Origin: Streptomyces sp. HPF1205 | GTDB taxonomy: Bacteria > Actinomycetota > Actinomycetes > Streptomycetales > Streptomycetaceae | Assembly: GCF_020400825.1 (NCBI RefSeq) | Contig: NZ_JAINVH010000025.1 | Location: forward strand, 59,345-123,344 | Length of the DNA stretch: 64,000 nt | Direction of reading: 5' to 3' | Part shown: positions 7,094-16,139 of the stretch, piece by piece | How the letters are laid out: the number at the start of each line of letters is the position of its first letter | Numbering within the stretch: position 1 is the first letter of the stretch | Program-made: the position numbers and the translations under genes | Notes under the pieces: generated by a model | Databases searched by the model: none | Told to the model about the DNA's origin: nothing | What the model saw: the letters and a program-made list of their open reading frames with translations, nothing else

Positions 7094-9454
7094 TCATGCC
7101 CGCGCCGGCTCCTGCGGGCGGAAGCGGCGCAGGCGCAGGCTGTTGGTGACGACGAAGACGGACGAGAAGGCCATCGCGGCCCCGGCGATGACGGGGTTGA
7201 GCAGGCCGGCGGCGGCCAGGGGGAGGGCGGCCACGTTGTAGGCGAAGGCCCAGAAGAGGTTGCCCTTGATGGTGGCCAGGGTGCGGCGGGCCAGGCGGAT
7301 GGCGTCGGCGGCCACCCGCAGGTCGCCGCGTACCAGCGTCAGGTCGCCCGCCTCGATGGCGGCGTCGGTGCCGGTTCCCATGGCCAGGCCGAGGTCGGCC
7401 TGGGCGAGGGCCGCCGCGTCGTTGACGCCGTCGCCGACCATCGCGACGGACCGTCCACGCTCCTGCAGCCGCCGTACGGTGGCGACCTTGTCCTCGGGCA
7501 GCACCTCGGCGACGACCTCGTCGATGCCGACCTCGGCGGCGACGGCTTCGGCGACGGCCCGGTTGTCGCCGGTGAGCAGGACCGGCGTGAGCCCGAGCGC
7601 GCGCAGCTCGCGTACGGCCTGGGCGCTGGTGGGCTTGACGGCGTCGGCGACCTCCAGCACGGCGCGCGCGGCGCCGTCCCAGCCGACCAGGACCGCGGTG
7701 CGGCCGGCCGCCTCGGCCTCCTTCTTGGCGACGGCCAGCTCCCCGGGCAGCGTCAGCGACCAGTCGGCGAGCCACTCCTCGCGTCCCGCGACCACCGCGT
7801 GCCCGTCGACCACGCCCTGGACGCCCTTGCCCGCGGTGTTCACGAAGTCCTCCACGGGCGGCAGGGCGCCGAGCCGTTCGGCGGCCGCGGTCGCGACGGC
7901 GGCGGCGATCGGGTGCTCGGAGGCGTGCTCCAGCGCGCCGGCCAGCCGCAGGGCCTCGTCCCCGGCGGTGCCGTCGGCGGTACGGACGGCGGTCAGGGTC
8001 ATCCGGCCGGTGGTCACCGTACCCGTCTTGTCCAGCACGATCGTGTCCACCGCGCGGGTGGTCTCCAGCACCTCGGGGCCCTTGATGAGGATGCCGAGCT
8101 GGGCGCCGCGGCCGGTGCCGACCATGAGCGCGGTCGGGGTGGCCAGGCCCAGCGCGCAGGGGCAGGCGATCACCAGGACGGCGACGGCCGCCGTGAACGC
8201 CTGGGCCGCGCCGCCGCCGGCCAGCAGCCAGCCGGCGAGCGTGCCCGCGGCGATGAGGATCACCGCGGGGACGAAGACCGCGGAGACGCGGTCGGCGAGG
8301 CGCTGGGCGGCGGCCTTTCCGTTCTGCGCGTCCTCCACCAGCCTGGCCATCCGGGCCAGCCGCGTGTCCGCCCCGACACGGGTGGCCTCGACGACCAGCC
8401 GGCCGCCCGCGTTGACGGTCGCTCCGGTGACGGTGTCGCCGGCCGTGACCTCCACCGGGGCGGACTCGCCGGTCAGCATCGAGGCGTCGACCGCGGACGA
8501 GCCCTCGACCACGGTGCCGTCCGTGGCGATCTTCTCGCCGGGCCGCACCACGAACCGGTCGCCGACCGTCAGCCGCGCCACCGGGACGCGCACCTCCCGG
8601 CCGTCGCGCAGCACCGCGACGTCCTTGGCCCCGAGGTCCATCAGCGCCCGCAGGGCGGCCCCGGCGCGGCGCTTGGAACGCGCCTCGAAGAAGCGGCCGA
8701 GCAGGATGAGCGTCGTGACCGCGGCGGCCGTCTCCAGGTAGAGCATGGAGGAGGCGTCCGCGCCGCCGGTCCGCCACTCGAAGCCGTGCTTCATGCCCGG
8801 CATGCCGGCGTCGCCGCCGAACAGCGCCCATGTCGACCAGCCGAAGGCCGCCAGGGTGCCCAGCGAGATCAGGGTGTCCATGGTGGCCGCGCCGTGCCGC
8901 AGGTTGATCGCGGCGGCGCGGTGGAAGGGCAGGCCGCCGTACGCCACGACCGGGCCGGTCAGCGCGAACGCCAGCCACTGCCAGTTCGTGAACTGCCAGG
9001 CGGGGACCATCGACAGCAGCACCACCGGCACCGTCAGCACCGCGCTGATCAGCAGCCGGTCCCGCAGGCCGTCGGCTTCCCCGGGCGCCCGACCGGACGC
9101 CTCGCCGGACCCGGACCCGGGGGTGGCGGCCTCGGCGGCGGCCGGTTCGGGTTCCGGTGGCGGCGGTGGGGCGGCGGTGTAGCCGGTCCGCTCCACCGTC
9201 GCCACCAGGTCCTCGACCGATACCCCGGGGCCGAAGTCGACGCGCGCCTTCTCGGTGGCGAAGTTGACGGTGGCGGTCACGCCCTCCATCCGGTTGAGCT
9301 TCTTCTCGATCCGCGCGGCACAGGAGGCGCAGGTCATGCCCCCGATGGCCAGCTCGACGCGTTCCGGGTGCTCCGGGCGTTCCAGGTGCTCCGGGTGCTT
9401 TACGGGCTGCGCGGGCCGGTCGGGGGTCGACGGGGCGGTGCTCGGGGTGTTCAT
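7094..9454 (-). CDS. copA: copper-exporting P1B-1-type ATPase
   Basis: 786 residues. One N-terminal heavy-metal-associated domain (GGMTCASCAARIEKKLN) is followed by eight predicted membrane spans. ATPase motifs are complete: TGES, the ion-channel CPC in VIACPCALGLATP, phosphorylation site DKTGTVT, the HP motif SEHPIA, and GDGVNDAAAL. Cu(I) specificity is supported by YN in helix 7 (AFAYNVAALP) and MAFSS...NSLRL in helix 8. It pumps cytoplasmic Cu(I) out of the cell. It follows copZ by 69 bases on the same strand, under two CsoR-like boxes. Its N-terminus carries an unusual His/Glu run before the metal domain. Confidence 0.97.
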   Translation of the reverse strand: MNTPSTAPSTPDRPAQPVKHPEHLERPEHPERVELAIGGMTCASCAARIEKKLNRMEGVTATVNFATEKARVDFGPGVSVEDLVATVERTGYTAAPPPPPEPEPAAAEAATPGSGSGEASGRAPGEADGLRDRLLISAVLTVPVVLLSMVPAWQFTNWQWLAFALTGPVVAYGGLPFHRAAAINLRHGAATMDTLISLGTLAAFGWSTWALFGGDAGMPGMKHGFEWRTGGADASSMLYLETAAAVTTLILLGRFFEARSKRRAGAALRALMDLGAKDVAVLRDGREVRVPVARLTVGDRFVVRPGEKIATDGTVVEGSSAVDASMLTGESAPVEVTAGDTVTGATVNAGGRLVVEATRVGADTRLARMARLVEDAQNGKAAAQRLADRVSAVFVPAVILIAAGTLAGWLLAGGGAAQAFTAAVAVLVIACPCALGLATPTALMVGTGRGAQLGILIKGPEVLETTRAVDTIVLDKTGTVTTGRMTLTAVRTADGTAGDEALRLAGALEHASEHPIAAAVATAAAERLGALPPVEDFVNTAGKGVQGVVDGHAVVAGREEWLADWSLTLPGELAVAKKEAEAAGRTAVLVGWDGAARAVLEVADAVKPTSAQAVRELRALGLTPVLLTGDNRAVAEAVAAEVGIDEVVAEVLPEDKVATVRRLQERGRSVAMVGDGVNDAAALAQADLGLAMGTGTDAAIEAGDLTLVRGDLRVAADAIRLARRTLATIKGNLFWAFAYNVAALPLAAAGLLNPVIAGAAMAFSSVFVVTNSLRLRRFRPQEPARA

Positions 9455-9523
9455 GGGGTGACTCCAGCGGTAGACGATGCGGCGCCGGGGCGCGGGTCGG
9501 GCGGCCCGGACCCCGGCCCGGGG

Positions 9524-9892
9524 TCAGGCGGGGCCGACCAGTTCGTAACCGGCCTCGTCCACGGCGGCCCGGACGGCGTCCTCGGACAGCGGGGCGGCGG
9601 ACGTGACCGTCACGCGGCCCGTCGTGGCGTCGGCGGCCACGCCGGTGACGCCCGCCAGCGCCGAGATCTCCCGGCCGACGGCCGTCTCGCAGTGGCCGCA
9701 GGTCATGCCGGACACCGTGTACACGGCGGTCACGGCTCCGGGCGCGGGGTCGCCGGCGGCCGCGGGGCCGTCCGGGGCACAGTGTCCGTCCGGGGTGCAG
9801 CAGGACGACGCGGTCGCCATGGGCAGGAACGCGGGCGCCTTGAGCGACGACGCGGGCGACGGCGTGGGCGACGACGTGGGCAGCGAGGACAT
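9524..9892 (-). CDS. copZ: copper chaperone, HMA domain with N-terminal extension
   Basis: 122 residues ending in a heavy-metal-associated domain with the GMTCGHCETAV metal site and the usual VDEAGYEL end. It should pass Cu(I) to CopA, encoded next. It is longer than the classical chaperone of about 70 residues: the extra 50 residues include a second Cys/His-rich segment, SSCCTPDGHCAP. ATG at 9892 has GGAGGGAG at good spacing; an internal ATG at MATASSCC is an alternative. Two CsoR-like boxes lie within 75 bases upstream. Confidence 0.9.
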   Translation of the reverse strand: MSSLPTSSPTPSPASSLKAPAFLPMATASSCCTPDGHCAPDGPAAAGDPAPGAVTAVYTVSGMTCGHCETAVGREISALAGVTGVAADATTGRVTVTSAAPLSEDAVRAAVDEAGYELVGPA

Positions 9893-9916
9893 GGGGCGAG
9901 CTCCCTCCACTCTCCG

Positions 9917-9933
9917 TATACCCCTAGGGGGTA
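9917..9933 (-). promoter_or_regulatory. CsoR-like copper operator 1 of copZ-copA
   Basis: The palindrome tatacccctagggggta lies 25 bases before the copZ start. It carries the TACCCC / GGGGTA half-sites expected for a CsoR operator. Confidence 0.8.
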
Positions 9934-9948
9934 GCTTTATCGTCACCG

Positions 9949-9966
9949 TATACCCCAGGGGGGTAT
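9949..9966 (-). promoter_or_regulatory. CsoR-like copper operator 2 of copZ-copA
   Basis: A second box, tataccccaggggggtat, is centred 32 bases upstream of the first (about three helical turns), so both could be occupied on the same DNA face. Confidence 0.8.
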
Positions 9967-10055
9967 GACGCAAGCGCTCCCGGCCGTGACGGCCCGCCCC
10001 GGCGCACGCCCGCACGCCCGGACGCGCCGGTGCGCGTGCTGGCTAGTCTGCAGGC

Positions 10056-13000
10056 GTGACGACCGAACTGGTTCTGCTGCCCCGCGTGGCGTGCCGCGGC
10101 CGGGAGATCACCGCGCCCCGGCTGCGCGGGCTGCTGGCGCTGCTCGCGGCGGACCTGCGCACCGGCTGCGGTACGGGGCGGCTGGTGGAGGGCCTGTGGC
10201 CGGACGAGCGGCCGGAGCGGCCGGGCAAGGCGGTGCAGGTCCTGGTCTCACGGCTGCGCGCGCATGTCGGCGCCGACCTCGTGGTGAGCACGCCGACGGG
10301 CTACCGGCTCGCGCTGGACGAGACGCGGGTCGACAGCTCCGCGCTGCTGGTGTTCGAGGCGGCGAGCGCGCGCTGCGCGCGGGCCGGTGACCACGAGGGC
10401 GCCCTGGCCCGGGCCGAGGAGGGCTTGGCGCTGTGGGACGGCGGGCCGGGCGGTGGCCCGGGTGCCGGGGCGGGCGCGGACCCGTACGACCCGGTGGCGG
10501 CCCTGCGCGCGGAGCGCCTGCCGGCCCTGCGGTCGCTGGCCCGCTCCCGGGCGCTCGCCCTCGCCCGGCTCGGGCGGCGGGAGGAGGCCGCGGCGCCGCT
10601 GGCCGGGCTGGCCCGGGAGCTGCCGCGGGACGAGGAGGTGCTGGCGGAACTCCTGCGCTGCGAGGCCGCGACCGCGGGCCGGGCCGCCGCGCTGGTCCGC
10701 TACGAGACCTATCGCCGCGCCCTGCGCGAGGAGCTGGGCACGGATCCGGGCCCGGCGCTGCGCTCGGTGCACCGGGAGCTGCTGGCCGCGGACGTCCCGC
10801 CGGTACGCCACGGCGTGCCGCACGAGCCGAACCCGCTGCTCGGCCGGGACGCCGACGTCGCCGCCGTGACCGGGATGCTGCGCGAGGCCCGTCTGGTCAC
10901 CGTCGTCGGCCCCGGCGGGCTGGGCAAGACCCGCCTGTCCCACGCGGTGAGCCGGGCGGCCGAGCAGCCCGTCGTCCACTTCGTCACCCTCGCGGGCGCC
11001 ACCGCCGACGACGACGTGGCCGCCGAGGTGGCCTCGGCCGTGGGCGCCGCGGAGGGCCGGCCGCTCACCGGCGGCGGCGACGCGCTGAGCGGCATCGCCA
11101 CCGCGCTCGGCGCCGGACCCGCGCTGCTGGTGCTGGACAACTGCGAGCACGTGCTGCCGGGCGCGGCCTCCCTCGTCCAGGCGCTCGTGTCGCGGTGCGC
11201 GGACCTGCGGGTCCTGGCCACCAGCCGGGCCGCGCTCGGGCTGACCTCGGAGTCGGTGTACGCGCTGCCGCAGCTGTCCCTGGCGACCTCCGTCGAGCTG
11301 TTCGAGCAGCGGGCGCGGGCCGCGCGTCCCGGCGTGGACCTGCCCGCCGGCCAGGTGGCCGGGATCTGCCGGCACCTGGACGGCCTGCCGCTGGCCGTGG
11401 AACTCGCCGCCGCCCGGGTACGGGTGCTGTCGGTGGCCGACATCTCGCGCCGGCTGCGCGACCGCTTCTCGCTGCTGCGCGGCGGCGCCCGCGACGCGCC
11501 GGAACGGCACCGCACGCTGCGGGCCGTGGTCGAGTGGAGCTGGAACCTGCTGGAGCCCGGCGGCAGGGCGGCGATGCGGGCGCTGTCGGTGTTCCCCGGC
11601 GGCTTCACCGAGGACGCGGCCCGGTACGTGCTCGGCGCCGGGGAGGGTGAGGACACCGAAGCGGCCGCGGGCGCGGACGTGCTGGACCTGCTGGAGCGGC
11701 TCGCCGGACAGTCGCTGGTCACCGTGGACGACGGCCCGGCCGGGACGCGCCTGCGCATGCTGGAGACGCTGCGGGAGTTCAGCGCCGGGCGGCGCCGCGA
11801 GGCGGGCGAGGACGAGGAGGTCACCGCCCGGTTCCTGGCCTGGGCGCGGGACTTCGGCCGCGCGCACCACGACGTGCTGTTCAGCGGCGATCCGCAGCCC
11901 GCCTGGGCCCGCATCCGGGCCGAGCAGGACAACCTGGTCCTCGCGCTGCGGTACGCGCTGGCCCGCGACGACGGGCCCGCGATCGCGGCGGTCACCGCCG
12001 TGCTGGCCTCCTTGTGGGCGACCGACTCCAACTACGCCCGGCTCGTCGCCCTGGCCGCCGACACCGGCGGCCCGCTGTCCCACTTCCGTCCCGGGCCCGA
12101 GGACGTCGAGACCGCCCGCAGCGCGGCCGTGGCGTGCACCACCAACCTGTTCATGGGGCGCGGCCCGCACGCGGTACGCCACCTCGTCACCCTGCGCCGC
12201 CTGCCGCCCGCGGAACCCGGGACCCTGCTCCAGGCACTGGCCGTCGTCCTGTGCGCCGTCCCGGACATGCGCCCGCCGCGGTACGAGCGGCTGGAGGAAC
12301 TGTGCGCCGACACCCGGCCCATGCTGGCGGGCGTGGCGGAGTGCGTCGCCAGTTACGTGTGGGAGGCCGAGCAGGACACCGAGCGCGCCCTGGAGTGCGC
12401 CCGCCGGATGCTGCGCGCGCTGGAACCGCTCGGCAACCCGTCGGTCGCGCTCCTGTGCCACGGGCGGCTCAGCGAGCTGTGCCTGCAGTCCGAGCGCGGG
12501 CAGGAGGCGTACGGGCACCTGCGGGCCGCGCTGGAGGCGTCCGGCGAGTTCGGCGGCTGGTCGGACGCGCTGGGCGTCCGCTGGTCGCTGGCGCTGGCCT
12601 GCCTGCAGCGGGGGGAGACCGACGAGGCGGAGTACTGGCTGCGGCTCGCGGAAGCGGACCAGCCGCCGGAGGCCGCGCAGGCGTACGCCCCCGCCCTGCC
12701 GGTGCGGGCCGAGATCGCGCTGGCCCGCGGGCTGACCGAGGCCGGTCTCGGGATGTGGCGGCAGGCGGCGGAGCGGATACGGGAGGTCAGTACGCGGTAC
12801 GCGGGCGACGACCCCTTCGCCGACCCGTGGGCGCTGGAGGTGGAGGCGGCCGCGCTGGCCGCCCACGCGCGGCACGGCCGGCTGGAACCGGTGGCCGCGC
12901 TGGAGGCGCGGCTGAGGGAGCGGGTGCTGGGGATGCTGCCGGGTGCGCGGGGCGGGCCCGGGACGCCGGCCCCCGCCGGCTCCGCCGCCCCCTACCCTCC

Positions 13001-13316
13001 CGGCCCCTCCGTTCCCTCCCCTTCACCCGCGGGCGGCGGTCCGGTGGACCTGCCGGTGTACGGCACGCTGCTGCTCGCGCTCGGCCTGGCCGTGCTGGCC
13101 CGCGGCGGCGCGGCGGCCGTACGCCTGGTGGCGCTGGCCGAGCGGATGCCGCTGGCACGGGAGTTCCCCTCCCTGTCGGCGGTCCGGGCCCGGCGGGCGG
13201 CCGAGGACGCCGACGCGGCGGCGTACGCGGCAGCGAGGTCCGCGTACGCCGCCCTCGGGCGCGAGGAGCTGCGGGCGGCGGCGCTGCGCGAGCTCACCGC
13301 CGCGGCTCGCGGTTGA
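10056..13316 (+). CDS. AfsR/SARP-like regulator: BTAD, NB-ARC ATPase and TPR-like domains
   Basis: 1,086 residues from a GTG. The N-terminal part resembles an OmpR-like winged helix plus bacterial transcriptional activation domain (LVSRLRAHVGADLVVSTPTG, then YETYRRALREELGTDPGPAL near residue 220). A STAND-type ATPase follows, with Walker A VGPGGLGKTR near 285, Walker B LLVLDNCEHV and the GLPLAVELAA motif. The rest is helical repeat with a Pro/Ser linker near 970. Such proteins are large pathway regulators in streptomycetes. The winged helix looks short at its N-terminus, so DNA binding is less certain. It overlaps the convergent ABC permease by 23 bases; nothing shows its target genes. Confidence 0.85.
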   Translation: MTTELVLLPRVACRGREITAPRLRGLLALLAADLRTGCGTGRLVEGLWPDERPERPGKAVQVLVSRLRAHVGADLVVSTPTGYRLALDETRVDSSALLVFEAASARCARAGDHEGALARAEEGLALWDGGPGGGPGAGAGADPYDPVAALRAERLPALRSLARSRALALARLGRREEAAAPLAGLARELPRDEEVLAELLRCEAATAGRAAALVRYETYRRALREELGTDPGPALRSVHRELLAADVPPVRHGVPHEPNPLLGRDADVAAVTGMLREARLVTVVGPGGLGKTRLSHAVSRAAEQPVVHFVTLAGATADDDVAAEVASAVGAAEGRPLTGGGDALSGIATALGAGPALLVLDNCEHVLPGAASLVQALVSRCADLRVLATSRAALGLTSESVYALPQLSLATSVELFEQRARAARPGVDLPAGQVAGICRHLDGLPLAVELAAARVRVLSVADISRRLRDRFSLLRGGARDAPERHRTLRAVVEWSWNLLEPGGRAAMRALSVFPGGFTEDAARYVLGAGEGEDTEAAAGADVLDLLERLAGQSLVTVDDGPAGTRLRMLETLREFSAGRRREAGEDEEVTARFLAWARDFGRAHHDVLFSGDPQPAWARIRAEQDNLVLALRYALARDDGPAIAAVTAVLASLWATDSNYARLVALAADTGGPLSHFRPGPEDVETARSAAVACTTNLFMGRGPHAVRHLVTLRRLPPAEPGTLLQALAVVLCAVPDMRPPRYERLEELCADTRPMLAGVAECVASYVWEAEQDTERALECARRMLRALEPLGNPSVALLCHGRLSELCLQSERGQEAYGHLRAALEASGEFGGWSDALGVRWSLALACLQRGETDEAEYWLRLAEADQPPEAAQAYAPALPVRAEIALARGLTEAGLGMWRQAAERIREVSTRYAGDDPFADPWALEVEAAALAAHARHGRLEPVAALEARLRERVLGMLPGARGGPGTPAPAGSAAPYPPGPSVPSPSPAGGGPVDLPVYGTLLLALGLAVLARGGAAAVRLVALAERMPLAREFPSLSAVRARRAAEDADAAAYAAARSAYAALGREELRAAALRELTAAARG

Positions 13317-14145
13317 ACCGCGCCTTGGACCACAGGTAACCCAGCACCGCCAGGCCCGCGAACCAGGCGACGGCCAGGACGGCGTTCTTCGTGCCGATCC
13401 CGCTGCCCAGCAGCAGCCCGCGCAGGGTCTCGATGGCGGGCGTGAACGGCTGGTACTCGGCGAACCGGCGGAACCAGCCCGGCATGGCGTCCACCGGGAC
13501 GAACGCGCTGGACAGGAACGGCAGCATGATCAGCGGGTAGCCCATGTTGCTGGCCCCTTCCGGGTTGGGGCTCACCAGGCCGAGGCCGACCGCGATCCAG
13601 GTCAGCGCGAGGCTGACCAGCGCCATCAGCCCGGCCGCGGCGATCCACTCCACCGGCGAGGCGTCGGGCCGGAAGCCGATGACGCAACCGAGGCCCAGCA
13701 CCAGCGCCAGGGCGGTCAGGGTCTGGATCACGCTGCCGATCACGTGGCCGATCAGCACGCACGCGCGGGAGATCGCCATGGTGCGGAACCGGGCCATGAT
13801 GCCCTCGGTCATGTCGGTGGCCACGGACACCGCGGTGCCGAGCGAGGTCATGCCCGCGGTCAGGAAGAGGATGCCCGGGACCAGGTAGGCGACGTAGTCC
13901 GAGCGGTCCGCGTGGCCGCCGTCGATGCCGGCGCTCATCACGTCGCCGAACAGGTACACGAACAGCAGCAGCAGGATGATCGGGGTCAGCAGGAGCTGGA
14001 GCGTCAGGGAGGGGTAGCGGCGGGCGTGCAGGAGGTTGCGCCGCAGCATGGTGAGGCTGTCGCGCAGCGGCTGGGCGGGGCGGGCGCTGGTCGCGGCGGG
14101 CGGGACGGCGGGGGCGCTGTCGGCGGTCGGGGTCTGCGTACTCAT
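13294..14145 (-). CDS. ABC-2 type permease, DrrB-like
   Basis: 283 residues with about six hydrophobic spans (for example LQLLLTPIILLLLFVYLFG and VAYLVPGILFLTAGM). This plan and the SLTMLRRNLLHARRYPSLT entry segment fit the DrrB family of drug-efflux permeases. Its ATG overlaps the stop of the upstream ATPase (ATGA), so the pair is translated together and forms an exporter. The substrate is unknown. The 3' end overlaps the convergent AfsR-like gene. Confidence 0.88.
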   Translation of the reverse strand: MSTQTPTADSAPAVPPAATSARPAQPLRDSLTMLRRNLLHARRYPSLTLQLLLTPIILLLLFVYLFGDVMSAGIDGGHADRSDYVAYLVPGILFLTAGMTSLGTAVSVATDMTEGIMARFRTMAISRACVLIGHVIGSVIQTLTALALVLGLGCVIGFRPDASPVEWIAAAGLMALVSLALTWIAVGLGLVSPNPEGASNMGYPLIMLPFLSSAFVPVDAMPGWFRRFAEYQPFTPAIETLRGLLLGSGIGTKNAVLAVAWFAGLAVLGYLWSKARFNREPRR

Positions 14146-15158
14146 CGGACGGTCTCCTTGCCGGTGGTCGGGGTGGGGGCGGAACCGCCGGTCAGGGCGA
14201 AGAACACGTCGTCCAGGTCCGGGGTGTGCACGGTCAGCTCGTCGGCCTCGACGGCGGCCGCGTCGAGCCGGTCGAGGACGGCCCGCAGCTCGCGCTGGCT
14301 GCCGCCGCTGGGGACCTGCAGGGCGAGCCGCTCGTCGTCACGCGCGGCCTCGCCCAGGGCGCGCGCCGCTCGCTCGTACGCCGCCGGGTCGGTGAAGCGG
14401 AGCCGCACGTGGCCGCCGGGGACGAGCCGCTTGAGTTCCTCGGCACTGCCCTGCGCGACGATCCTGCCGCCGTCCAGCACCGCGATGCGGTCGGCGAGCT
14501 GGTCGGCCTCGTCGAGGTACTGGGTGGTGAGGAAGACGGTGGTGCCGCCGGAGACCAGTTCGCGGACGATCTGCCACATGATGTGGCGCGAGCGCGGGTC
14601 GAGGCCGGTGGTCGGCTCGTCGAGGAAGATGATCCGCGGTGCGCCGACCAGGGTCATGGCGATGTCGAGGCGGCGCTTCATGCCGCCGGAGTAGGTGGAG
14701 ACCGGCTTCCGCGCGGCCTCGGCCAGGCCGAAGCGCTCCAGCAGGGCGGCGGCGACCTGCCGGCCCTCGCGCCTGGGCAGGTGGTTCAGGTCGGCCATCA
14801 GCAGCATGTTCTCCTCGCCGGTGATCAGGCCGTCCACGGCGGAGAACTGGCCGGTGACCCCGATGGCCGCCCGTACCGCCCCGGCCTCGGCCACGAGGTC
14901 GTGCCCGGCGATCCGCGCCCGCCCGCCGTCGGCGGACAGCAGCGTGGACAGGATGCCGACCGCCGTGGTCTTGCCGGCGCCGTTCGGACCGAGGAGGGAG
15001 AAGACGGTGCCCGCGGGCACGCGGATGTCGATGCCGTCGAGCACGGTCTTGTCCCCGTAGGACTTGCGCAGCCCGGTGGCCTCGATCGCGAGCGGTGCGC
15101 CTGCCGGCTCTTCCTGCTCTTCCTGCTTGTCCGGCTGTGCCGGCTGGGTCGTCGTCAT
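14142..15158 (-). CDS. ABC transporter ATPase, DrrA-like
   Basis: 338 residues with Walker A GPNGAGKTTAV, signature YSGGMKRRLDIA, Walker B IIFLDEPTTGLDP and the switch-region QYLDEADQLADRIAVLDGG. The C-terminal domain of about 100 residues with LTVHTPDLDDVFFALTG is typical of the DrrA daunorubicin-resistance type. It energises the downstream-encoded permease in export, possibly of an antibiotic or lipid. No regulator is encoded next to it in the same direction; 147 bases separate it from the ZIP gene end. Confidence 0.9.
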   Translation of the reverse strand: MTTTQPAQPDKQEEQEEPAGAPLAIEATGLRKSYGDKTVLDGIDIRVPAGTVFSLLGPNGAGKTTAVGILSTLLSADGGRARIAGHDLVAEAGAVRAAIGVTGQFSAVDGLITGEENMLLMADLNHLPRREGRQVAAALLERFGLAEAARKPVSTYSGGMKRRLDIAMTLVGAPRIIFLDEPTTGLDPRSRHIMWQIVRELVSGGTTVFLTTQYLDEADQLADRIAVLDGGRIVAQGSAEELKRLVPGGHVRLRFTDPAAYERAARALGEAARDDERLALQVPSGGSQRELRAVLDRLDAAAVEADELTVHTPDLDDVFFALTGGSAPTPTTGKETVR

Positions 15159-15305
15159 GCCCGCAGGGTGCCGGCGCGGCGGTTCAGCGCGGTTTCAGCC
15201 GGCTTTCACCGCGGCGGGCGGGCGCCGCGTGGCTGAAACCCGCGGGCACCCGCCGGAGTACGGCGGAGTACGGCGGCGTACTCCGGCGTACGGGGTGGCG
15301 GGCGG

Positions 15306-16139
15306 TCAGACGCCCGCGGCGGTCACCACGGCGTCCGTGGCGAAGCCGAGCAGCAGGCCCAGCAGGATCATCCAGGTGGTCAGCTCCTTCATGGCCGCGC
15401 GGCGGGCGACGGCCAGGAGTTCGATGATCACGTAGAGGATGGAGCCGGCCGCCAGGCCGAGGAAGGCGATGGACAGGGTGTCGTCGACCACGTGCTGCCC
15501 GACGAGGGTCCCGGCGAAGGTGGGGCCGCCGCCGATCAGGCCGAGCAGCGCGAGGGTGCCCCACGAGGGCCGCTCGCCCTCGGCGGCCAGCGGGGCGACG
15601 ATGCCGAAGCCTTCGGTGGCGTTGTGCAGGCCGAACCCCACGATCAGCAGGACCGCCAGCGAGATCTCGCCGCGGGCCGCGGAGTTGCCGATGGCCAGTC
15701 CCTCGGCGAAGTTGTGCAGGCCGATGCCGGTGGCGATCATCAGCGCCAGGCTCGCGGCCTGCGACCTGGCCGCCGGGCGGCCCAGTTCCCCGACGGCGGC
15801 GGCGCCCGGCCCCGCGGGGCGCCGGGCGGCACGCTCACGGCGGGCGGCGAGCATCCGGTCGTAATACACCAGTCCCGTCAGGCCCGCGGCCAGCCCGGCC
15901 GCCAGGACCAGTCCACCGCGGAACACCGTCGCCCAGTGGTGGTCGGCGAGCGCCGCGTCGGTCGGCTCCCACGCCGCGCTGAGCACGTCCCAGACCAGGA
16001 AGATCAGGATGCCGATCGCGACCGCGTTCAGCGCGGCCCGCAGGCGCGGCGCGGGGCGGCGCAGGCGCCCGATCGGCAGGCCGAGGTAGATGGTGAACCC
16101 GGCTATGGCTCCGAGCAGGGCGATCTTCGATCCGGACAC
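15306..16139 (-). CDS. ZIP-family metal transporter
   Basis: 277 residues with about eight hydrophobic segments. The ZIP signature is clear: GIGLHNFAEGLAIG in one helix and GFGLHNATEGFGI in the next, the metal-translocating helices 4 and 5. The family imports Zn, Fe or Mn. The frame stays open to a TTG at 16199, but that codon lies inside a DtxR-type palindrome; I choose the GTG at 16139, which begins the first hydrophobic segment. The upstream box suggests iron or manganese control rather than zinc. Confidence 0.88.
   Translation of the reverse strand: MSGSKIALLGAIAGFTIYLGLPIGRLRRPAPRLRAALNAVAIGILIFLVWDVLSAAWEPTDAALADHHWATVFRGGLVLAAGLAAGLTGLVYYDRMLAARRERAARRPAGPGAAAVGELGRPAARSQAASLALMIATGIGLHNFAEGLAIGNSAARGEISLAVLLIVGFGLHNATEGFGIVAPLAAEGERPSWGTLALLGLIGGGPTFAGTLVGQHVVDDTLSIAFLGLAAGSILYVIIELLAVARRAAMKELTTWMILLGLLLGFATDAVVTAAGV

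Noticed and set aside
10056..15158. Biosynthetic gene cluster around the AfsR-like regulator and DrrAB
   Set aside because: No biosynthetic enzyme is encoded nearby; regulator plus exporter alone do not make a cluster.
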